Source: Steroidobacteraceae bacterium (GTDB taxonomy: Bacteria > Pseudomonadota > Gammaproteobacteria > Steroidobacterales > Steroidobacteraceae). From it: a DNA stretch of 12,533 nucleotides. The translations under genes and the position numbers were made by a program. Below are positions 7,541 to 12,533 of the stretch, one piece after another (position 1 is the first letter of the stretch; the number at the start of each line of letters is the position of its first letter). Under the pieces are notes generated by a model. The model had not been told where the DNA came from, did no database searches, and was given only the letters and a program-made list of their open reading frames with translations. The stretch covers positions 1 through 12,533 of the forward strand of contig JALRHE010000084.1 of assembly GCA_023253235.1 (NCBI GenBank), written 5' to 3'.

Positions 7541-7588
7541 TTAAAAGGTGGTACATCTGCTCTTTGGACACAACTCGGGGGTAGGTTG

Positions 7589-8377
7589 ATGCAGGGGTCA
7601 TCGAGAACGGTGGGCAGGGTTCTGCAAGTACTCGAGCAATTCAGCGTGTCGCCGCATCCGCTCACGAACGGGGAGATTGCCGCTCGTTTGCGTGTGCCTG
7701 CTTCCAGCATGCACCGGCTGCTACAAAAGCTGACCCAACTCGGCTTTCTTGATGTCGACGCCGATTCGGCGAGCTACGCCATCAGCCCAACGCTGAGCGG
7801 GCTCGGTCGGCGTCTAGCCGACATCGGCGGATATCTACCGCCGCTGCGAACGACCATGTCTGCGCTACGCGTACACACGGGCGGCACGGTCAGTGTCTGG
7901 TTACCGGCCGGTGTACATATGCGTCTGTCCGCTATTTTGCTCGGCCGTGTATCCGGCACCAGCACCAATACGCTCGGTGAGTTGCGTGAGCCGTTCTCGA
8001 CACCGGGGCTCGCCATGGCAACGACCTACTCGCGAGAGCAACTGAGTCAGTTGACCCAGGCAGCGCGCCGCCGCGGCGTGCAGTTGGGTCGGCGTTTTCG
8101 AACCATGCGTGACATCACGAGTGCTGTGCTACAGGTTTCACAGCGCGGCTATGCGGTCGGTTTCAATCTGCGTTCGGATGGTTGGGGCATCATCGCCTGG
8201 CCTGTTCCGATGAGTGCCGATCAGCAACGATACGGCGTGATCGCAGTCGGTATGCAGGTCCCCGAGTTGCGAAGTCGCGAGCAAGAGATCGCGGCCTTTG
8301 CCGAACGTTTGCTGCAGCGTTATCGCAAGGAACTACGTACTTATGCAGGAGATGAGTTTGACGGAGGTTTTACGTGA
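7589..8377 (+). CDS. IclR-family transcriptional regulator
   Basis: This 262-residue protein has an N-terminal winged helix-turn-helix (about 5-75): SSRTVGRVLQVLEQFS, then LTNGEIAARLRVP and SSMHRLLQKLTQLGFL, with recognition helix about 38-51. The C-terminal part (about 80-255) is the IclR effector-binding domain, ending in the usual helix of EQEIAAFAERLLQRYR type. IclR proteins are dimeric regulators of catabolic genes that bind small aromatic or organic acids. I choose ATG 7589, after a GGGGGTAGG stretch; a longer frame from a TTG at 7496 would add 31 residues outside the family and cover the palindrome. It is divergent from the TonB receptor, and its stop overlaps the next hydrolase start by 4 nt. 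It probably controls both directions, sensing the substrate or hydrolysis product. Confidence 0.9.
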   Translation: MQGSSRTVGRVLQVLEQFSVSPHPLTNGEIAARLRVPASSMHRLLQKLTQLGFLDVDADSASYAISPTLSGLGRRLADIGGYLPPLRTTMSALRVHTGGTVSVWLPAGVHMRLSAILLGRVSGTSTNTLGELREPFSTPGLAMATTYSREQLSQLTQAARRRGVQLGRRFRTMRDITSAVLQVSQRGYAVGFNLRSDGWGIIAWPVPMSADQQRYGVIAVGMQVPELRSREQEIAAFAERLLQRYRKELRTYAGDEFDGGFT

Positions 8378-9258
8378 GGGTTGATCGGCGTCAAGGGATT
8401 TTGTTGATGCTTGGCAGTGTCTTCTCGAGCGCCTTGCTGCAGGCGCGGAAGTCATCGCGCGAGATCTTGCGCGCAGCCGATGGTCGTTCGATTCAAGTCG
8501 ACCTCTGGCGACCGAGCGGAAAAGCCATCGGGCGTATTCACTTTTCGCACGGAGCGGCGTCTTCACCGTGGAAGTACTCGAGATTACTCGAGCCTCTCTG
8601 TGACGCCGGCTATGAAATTTGGGCGCCTTTGCATGTCGACTCGACCGAGCATCCATCGACGGCTCAATTCAAAGGCATGGCTAGTTGGGCTGCGCGTTTA
8701 CAGGATATGCACGCACTGTCGTTGACGGCTGGATCGAGCTATATCGCGATGGGGCATAGCTACGGCGCGCTGGTATCTTTGACATTAGGCGGAGCGAGAC
8801 CCGCGGCACCGCCCGAGTTCGCCGATCAGCTGAGAGACGCGCGTGTGAGCGCAGTTGTGGCGTTGTCGCCGCCTGGGCCGATTACCGGGTTCGTCGATGC
8901 GGTGGCGTACTCGTCGCTTGAAGTGCCCGCGCTGATCCAGACTGGCGATCGTGACATCCCGCTCGGCTTGGCGGGCGCGCGTTGGCAGGATCATCTCGTT
9001 GCCTACGATGCAGCGAAAGCGAGCGGATCGCGCTATGCGCTCGTACTAGAAGGTGTTGATCATTACTTTGGCAGTGCGATCTGTCGGCCGGAACTACCCG
9101 TGCCGCCACAGTTGTCCATGCTGTCGAGCACGGTAGAGATCGTTGAGCTCTTTCTGGCTGCACATGGTTCGGGTGACAGCACGGGTGCCGTAGTGGCCCG
9201 GTCCGAGTTGTCGAAACGACTTCAAACGGAAGGCCCCGTGAGGCTGAGTCAAAAATAA
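8374..9258 (+). CDS. Exported alpha/beta hydrolase (GHSYG type)
   Basis: This 294-residue serine hydrolase of the alpha/beta-hydrolase fold shows an oxyanion-hole region SHGAASS (58-64), a nucleophile elbow GHSYG with Ser129, a likely acid Asp192 or Asp194 (QTGDRDIP) and a likely catalytic His230 (GVDHYFG). The N-terminus, MRVDRRQGILLMLGSVFSSALLQA, split over residues 1-24, is a signal peptide with an Arg-Arg pair, possibly Tat-directed, so the enzyme should act in the periplasm or at the membrane. Start: GTG 8374, sharing GTGA with the iclR stop and preceded by GGAGG with 6-nt spacing, so the two genes are translationally coupled. Its fold context resembles dienelactone-hydrolase or chlorophyllase-like esterases, but the substrate (ester, lactone or amide) cannot be told. 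The next hydrolase starts 26 nt later. Confidence 0.85.
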   Translation: MRVDRRQGILLMLGSVFSSALLQARKSSREILRAADGRSIQVDLWRPSGKAIGRIHFSHGAASSPWKYSRLLEPLCDAGYEIWAPLHVDSTEHPSTAQFKGMASWAARLQDMHALSLTAGSSYIAMGHSYGALVSLTLGGARPAAPPEFADQLRDARVSAVVALSPPGPITGFVDAVAYSSLEVPALIQTGDRDIPLGLAGARWQDHLVAYDAAKASGSRYALVLEGVDHYFGSAICRPELPVPPQLSMLSSTVEIVELFLAAHGSGDSTGAVVARSELSKRLQTEGPVRLSQK

Positions 9259-9284
9259 CCCCCTTGAATTTTTTCGGAGAAGGT

Positions 9285-10220
9285 ATGCGTTCGTTCTGGA
9301 TCGCCTGTTGTTCCTTGTTGCTCCTAGGTGGATCGGTTTTTGCCGCTGAAGGTGAGCCACTGACCTTGTCGGAATTGCGCGCGAAATACGCGGATCCCGC
9401 CGGCAAGATCGCCGTCATTGGCGGAGTGGAGGTTTATTACAAAGACGAGGGTAAGGGCCCAGCCATTCTGATGGTGCACGGATCGCAAAGTACCTTGAAG
9501 ACGTGGGACTACATTGCGCCTCGCTTGACTGATCGATATCGGGTGATTCGTTACGACGTGCCGGCGCAAGGCCTCTCCGGGACGGTGACGGACGAACACA
9601 TGCAGCGGCTGCAGCCCGTGGATATCGCTGAGGGTTTGTTGGCACAACTAGGTGTTGAGAAGGTCACCTTTGTCGGGGTTTCCAGCGGTGGAACACTCGG
9701 TGTGTATTTGGCGGCAAAGCGACCTGAGATGGTCGAGCGCCTGATCTTGTCGAATACGCCTGCTGATACGGTGACGACCGGTCACTTGCCGCCGTCGGCG
9801 GAGTTTCAAGAGCAGCAGCGCATAGCCAAAGAAACCGGGCTGAGAAACCGAAATTATTGGAGCGCCTTTCTCGATTACTTCAGTGGCGATCCGGCACGCC
9901 TCTCAGCGGAGATCCGCGAGCAGTACTACGACTTCAATCGACGGGCCCCGGAACCGCATTTGATCGGGCTCGTCGCAAAAGTGGCTGATCAGGAAAAAGC
10001 CAAGGCGGCGATGAAAGCGGTGAGAGCGCCGACTTTGCTGATCTGGGGCGCCAAAGATTTATTGTTGCCGGTGCCGGCCGGCAAGGCGCTCGCTGGGTAT
10101 CTCAGCGGCACGGACGTATCGATGATGGTGATGCCGGATGTTGGCCACTATCCGCCGCTCGAGTCGCCAGAGCGCTTCGCGAAAATCCTTGAGGCTTATA
10201 TGGAAGCGGCCACGCCCTGA
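9285..10220 (+). CDS. Exported alpha/beta hydrolase (GVSSGG type)
   Basis: This 311-residue alpha/beta-fold hydrolase has a Sec signal peptide (1-21, SVFAA). The triad is visible: oxyanion region MVHGSQ (63-68), nucleophile Ser133 in GVSSG (131-135), Asp258 in WGAKDLLLP and His288 in PDVGHYPP. A cap region lies at about 165-245. The best family match is the epoxide-hydrolase / haloalkane-dehalogenase / meta-cleavage hydrolase branch, but Ser rather than Asp at the elbow indicates an esterase, amidase or C-C hydrolase. ATG 9285 has GGAGAAGG just upstream; a TTG at 9264 would add seven residues ahead of the signal peptide. It is unlike the preceding hydrolase in sequence, so it is not a recent duplicate. 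It is the last gene of the iclR transcript and converges on the DUF1838 gene. Confidence 0.88.
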   Translation: MRSFWIACCSLLLLGGSVFAAEGEPLTLSELRAKYADPAGKIAVIGGVEVYYKDEGKGPAILMVHGSQSTLKTWDYIAPRLTDRYRVIRYDVPAQGLSGTVTDEHMQRLQPVDIAEGLLAQLGVEKVTFVGVSSGGTLGVYLAAKRPEMVERLILSNTPADTVTTGHLPPSAEFQEQQRIAKETGLRNRNYWSAFLDYFSGDPARLSAEIREQYYDFNRRAPEPHLIGLVAKVADQEKAKAAMKAVRAPTLLIWGAKDLLLPVPAGKALAGYLSGTDVSMMVMPDVGHYPPLESPERFAKILEAYMEAATP

Positions 10221-10235
10221 GTCAGAGCGTGGCCG
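10207..10235 (+). terminator. Hairpin over the stop codon of the second hydrolase
   Basis: CGGCCACGC (10207-10215) and GCGTGGCCG (10227-10235) form a perfect 9-bp GC-rich stem with an 11-nt loop that contains the TGA stop. A second possible stem, GCCGAC/GTCGGC (10232-10237 and 10250-10255), competes with it. No T-tract follows. It lies between convergent genes, so a bidirectional, Rho-assisted terminator is likely. Confidence 0.45.
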
Positions 10236-10269
10236 ACTTCGGCAGTAACGTCGGCTCAGTACTTACCGG

Positions 10270-11256
10270 TTACTTAGGCTTCGCCGGCTTCTGGGTGCGA
10301 GCGTAGTTCTCGAGGCTCGAGTAACTAGGATCAACCCATGTCTCGGGCGCCACCGTGTACTGCGGAAAACGCTCGCGAACACGTTTTGCGACGGGAGCCG
10401 GTACGGAATCGACGCTCGGTACGGAGCTAAAGGTGCCGGCGTAGACGATATGCCCCGGTGCGGGACCCATCAGCATCCACGGTAACCATGGCGTGATGCG
10501 ATTCCAGACACCCGTGTGCGGCATGTGGGTGAGAGCATCGTTCTCGATGTCTTCGCGTCGAATCGAGTAGCGGAAGAGCTCCGATACTCGATTCATGGGG
10601 CCTGCTGACTCACGCACCCAAATGGCCGGATCCAGCTTGTTGCGGTAATAGAGGTGGATGTCGCTCGTGAGTACGACCGTGTCGTCGTTGAGCAAGGTCC
10701 AATTGCGGATGAACGGACGACGCGGTGGCTTGGCCGTGTTGAGGCCGCCATAGCTCGGCGGATCGGGAAAGTGATCCGAGATGACGTAGTTGAACGGATC
10801 GTTCGCGACGTCGACGACGGCCACTTCTTCGTTGGTGTAGGGGTTGAGCCAGGAGTCCATCAACTCGCCGGTGTTCAAATCGCGGTAGAAGATGAGTTCG
10901 CGGCATAGGCGTTGGTAGTCCCCGTTTTCTTGCTTGAGAACGCGGATCGACGAAAACACCTCGAAGCCGAAGAGGGGGCGGACCGCCTCGTTGTCGCGCA
11001 CGCCCATGACGGTGCCGGTCACATAACCGTTCACGTACTTTCCGGGCGCGGTGTCGCCCTCGATCTTGGCCGACGTTTCGCGGTTCCAGATCGGGTCGTT
11101 GAATCGAGCCTTCAGTTCGTCCGTCGAGAGACGATAGCCGCGCTTGGCCGGGTGAGCTGCTGAGGCGCTGCCGACGAGTGAGACTCCCGCCGCGATACCG
11201 GCGGCACCGGCTCCCATGGTGGAGGTCATGAATTGGCGACGAGTCTTCTGAGTCAC
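10270..11256 (-). CDS. Tat-exported DUF1838 family protein
   Basis: This 328-residue protein matches the DUF1838 family, whose function is not known. The N-terminus has a clear twin-arginine signal (TRRQFMT at 5-11, hydrophobic stretch, ASA cleavage near 33), so it is exported folded, perhaps with a cofactor. Recognisable stretches include GELMDSWLNPYTNEEVAVVDVANDP, split over about 128-152, IRNWTLLNDDTVVLTSDIHLYY, split over about 186-207, and a Trp/Pro-rich WNRITPWLPWMLMGPAPGHIVYAG block near 258-281. The start is GTG 11256 with GGAG 7 nt upstream. Homologues are often found beside catabolic genes and TonB receptors in sphingomonads and related bacteria (from memory). It is convergent with the hydrolases and divergent from the second TonB receptor, so it could belong with either. 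Confidence 0.82.
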   Translation of the reverse strand: MTQKTRRQFMTSTMGAGAAGIAAGVSLVGSASAAHPAKRGYRLSTDELKARFNDPIWNRETSAKIEGDTAPGKYVNGYVTGTVMGVRDNEAVRPLFGFEVFSSIRVLKQENGDYQRLCRELIFYRDLNTGELMDSWLNPYTNEEVAVVDVANDPFNYVISDHFPDPPSYGGLNTAKPPRRPFIRNWTLLNDDTVVLTSDIHLYYRNKLDPAIWVRESAGPMNRVSELFRYSIRREDIENDALTHMPHTGVWNRITPWLPWMLMGPAPGHIVYAGTFSSVPSVDSVPAPVAKRVRERFPQYTVAPETWVDPSYSSLENYARTQKPAKPK

Positions 11257-11372
11257 AGGCAGGCTCCGGCTGATCAGTTGGATGGACCACTCGAAATTAG
11301 CAGGCGACTCGGCGACGACCCATTAAGGCTTGGTGTGCGAACCACGGGTCGGATGCCACTCGGACATCGATT

Positions 11373-11409
11373 TGTTGCGTTTTGGCAACATCTATGCCCT
11401 CGTTGCAAC
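11373..11409. promoter_or_regulatory. GTTGC/GCAAC dyads upstream of the second TonB receptor
   Basis: TGTTGC-N6-GCAACA (11373-11390) is followed 24 bp on (centre to centre) by the palindrome GTTGCAAC (11402-11409), which shares the same half-sites. The repeat of one motif at two spacings just upstream of a -35 box suggests binding of a dimeric regulator. No regulator gene is adjacent, and the identity is unknown. Confidence 0.4.
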
Positions 11410-11416
11410 AATTTCG

Positions 11417-11444
11417 TTGATTCTCCGTCCGAGTTGCGGATAAT
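11417..11444 (+). promoter_or_regulatory. Sigma-70-like promoter of the second TonB receptor
   Basis: TTGATT (11417-11422) and GATAAT (11439-11444) are separated by 16 nt; the -10 matches five of six consensus bases, the -35 four. Transcription would start near 11451, giving a leader of about 36 nt that contains the GGAGGGG ribosome-binding site at 11475-11481. The dyads at 11373-11409 lie directly upstream. Confidence 0.5.
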
Positions 11445-11486
11445 CCGATGTTCGATTTACTCCAAACCACTTGCGGAGGGGACTTC

Positions 11487-12533
11487 ATGTCTCAGCAATT
11501 GCACGTTTCGTCGGCAGTTCGCCAGGCCATCCTGACGAGCGCCATTGGCGCCATGGCGATCACCGCCACCGCGCCCGTCCAAGCCCAAGAGGCCGATGCA
11601 GGTCTCGATGAGGTCGTCGTCACCGGTTCGCGTATCGCCAAGCGCGATGCCGTTGCCGAGAGCCCGATCCTCTCGGTCGATCAGGATGCGATCGTCGAAA
11701 GCGGTTACACGACGGTTGAGCAATACCTCAACACGCTGCCCCAGATCGTGCCGAGCTCGAGCTCGCAGTCGAACAACCCGAGCAACGGTGGTCGTGCGGT
11801 CATCGACCTGCGTGGCCTCGGTTCGGGCCGTAACCTCGTGCTCGTCGACGGTCGTCGCGCGATGGGCTCGACCAGCGCCGGCACGGTGGACATCAACACG
11901 ATCCCCGCTGCTTTGATCGAGCGCGTCGAGATCATCACCGGTGGCGCCGCTGCGACCTACGGCCCGGACGCCGTGTCGGGTGTCGTCAACTTCATCATGA
12001 AGAAGAGCTTCGATGGTCTCGCGATCAACTCGCAGTACCGTCTGACCGAGGAAGAAGATGGTCAGGAGTGGGGCTCTGACATCACCATGGGCGGCAAGTT
12101 CGCCGATGGTCGCGGTAGCGCCGTGTTCAACGCCAGCTACTTCAGCCGTGATGCGATCTACAAGGGCGCACGCGGTTTCGCTGCGCAGGCCAGCACGACG
12201 ACCTCGACTTTCCCGGGTGGTTCTTGGAGCCCCGGTGTTGCGACGCCGTCGCAAGCAGCGGTCGATGCACTCTTCGGACCCAACAAGTGCAACACCAACG
12301 GTGGCACCGCCGGGTTCGGTTTCAACCCCGATGGTTCGCTGTTCTGCACCGGCGTTGCCGGCAGTGCAACGCGCGATGTGGTTGGCTACACGGGCCCCGA
12401 GAGCGACATCGCCACGGCGTTCTTCCCGGACTTCTTCTCCTACAACTTCGAGCCGGCCAACATTCTCGTGTTGCCGATGGAGCGCTGGAGCCTCTATTCC
12501 AACATCGAGCTCGAGATCAGCGACAAGTTCAAG
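11487..12533 (+). CDS. TonB-dependent receptor, partial at the right edge
   Basis: The frame from ATG 11487 is open to the window edge, giving 349 residues. GGAGGGG lies 5 nt upstream. The signal peptide is about residues 1-34 (ending PVQAQ). A TonB-box region DEVVVTGSRIAKRDA follows at about 41-55. The plug domain (about 56-175) contains AVIDLRGLGSGRNLVLVDGRR split over 97-117, the TVDINTIPAALIERVEIITGGAAATYGPDAVSGVVNF segment typical of large sphingomonad/caulobacter-style receptors, and then the first barrel strands with Cys-containing loops (KCNTN, FCTG). It clearly differs from the first receptor. Codon use is strongly biased: Asn, Lys and Phe use almost only AAC, AAG and TTC, a sign of high expression. 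The full-length family is usually 900-1000 residues, so most of the barrel is missing here. Substrate unknown. Confidence 0.93.
   Translation, partial: MSQQLHVSSAVRQAILTSAIGAMAITATAPVQAQEADAGLDEVVVTGSRIAKRDAVAESPILSVDQDAIVESGYTTVEQYLNTLPQIVPSSSSQSNNPSNGGRAVIDLRGLGSGRNLVLVDGRRAMGSTSAGTVDINTIPAALIERVEIITGGAAATYGPDAVSGVVNFIMKKSFDGLAINSQYRLTEEEDGQEWGSDITMGGKFADGRGSAVFNASYFSRDAIYKGARGFAAQASTTTSTFPGGSWSPGVATPSQAAVDALFGPNKCNTNGGTAGFGFNPDGSLFCTGVAGSATRDVVGYTGPESDIATAFFPDFFSYNFEPANILVLPMERWSLYSNIELEISDKFK

Larger units (their letters stand above)
7471..7554. promoter_or_regulatory. Mirrored GGTGGTAC boxes flanking the divergent receptor/iclR promoters
   Basis: GTACCACC lies at 7471-7478 and GGTGGTAC at 7547-7554, an 8-bp perfect inverted repeat 68 bp apart. 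Read in the direction of each gene, both have GGTGGTAC in front of them: about 73 nt before the receptor ATG and 35 nt before the iclR ATG. The pair brackets the palindrome at 7525-7540. This could be a pair of secondary regulator sites acting on both promoters; an 8-bp match in 84 bp could also be chance. Confidence 0.35.

Noticed and set aside
7496..7588. TTG-initiated extension of the IclR protein by 31 residues
   Set aside because: The residues do not fit the family, and the stretch holds the operator-like palindrome and a possible promoter; ATG 7589 is standard in position.
7399..7710. Upstream extension of the first TonB receptor frame by 104 codons
   Set aside because: It would put the signal peptide in the interior, overlap the iclR start and cover the palindrome; ATG 7398 has a good ribosome-binding site.
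11457..12254. A 265-codon minus-strand frame opposite the second TonB receptor
   Set aside because: The translation is Asp/Arg/Thr-rich, typical of the antisense of a codon-biased gene; the plus-strand frame has a signal peptide, TonB box and plug motifs.
1..12533. Mobile element, CRISPR, prophage or toxin-antitoxin content
   Set aside because: I found no transposase, integrase, regular repeat-spacer pattern, target-site duplication or toxin-like small gene pair.

Overview
The window looks like a chromosomal segment of a Gram-negative proteobacterium. Two TonB-dependent outer-membrane receptors, periplasmic and Tat-exported proteins, an AbgT transporter and Shine-Dalgarno-type starts all point that way. 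The base composition is moderately GC-rich. A TonB-receptor-rich gammaproteobacterium (Steroidobacter-like) or an alphaproteobacterium would fit, but I cannot place it securely. I see no phage, insertion sequence, CRISPR array, tRNA or rRNA.

Left part (1-1731, minus strand): a nickel/cobalt ECF transporter operon in the order NikL-like periplasmic subunit, CbiM substrate-binding membrane subunit, CbiQ transmembrane coupling subunit. CbiQ runs off the left edge. In the 28-nt gap in front of the operon lies an 8+8 bp inverted repeat, GTATGAAA-N11-TTTCATAC. It contains the exact half-sites of the known NikR nickel-repressor operator, one base closer together than the E. coli spacing. This makes nickel the better guess for the substrate.

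Middle part (1760-7398, minus strand): a TonB-dependent receptor, then a seven-helix membrane protein with PAS-like domains and no visible catalytic output, then an AbgT-family inner-membrane transporter. A strong GC hairpin and two more dyads separate the receptor from the PAS protein. Divergent from the receptor (7589-10220, plus strand) are an IclR-family regulator and two different exported alpha/beta hydrolases. The regulator and the first hydrolase overlap by 4 nt. The receptor-IclR divergent region carries a 16-bp perfect palindrome, and a GGTGGTAC box lies upstream of each gene. Together this reads as one uptake-and-hydrolysis locus: the receptor imports an ester or amide, the hydrolases cut it in the periplasm, and AbgT moves a product (possibly an aromatic or acyl-amino-acid acid) across the inner membrane under IclR control. 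The substrate is unknown and this scheme is inference.

Right part (10270-12533): a Tat-exported DUF1838 protein (minus strand, convergent with the hydrolases) and a divergent second TonB-dependent receptor (plus strand, cut by the right edge). Their shared 230-bp spacer holds a recognisable promoter and GTTGC/GCAAC dyads.
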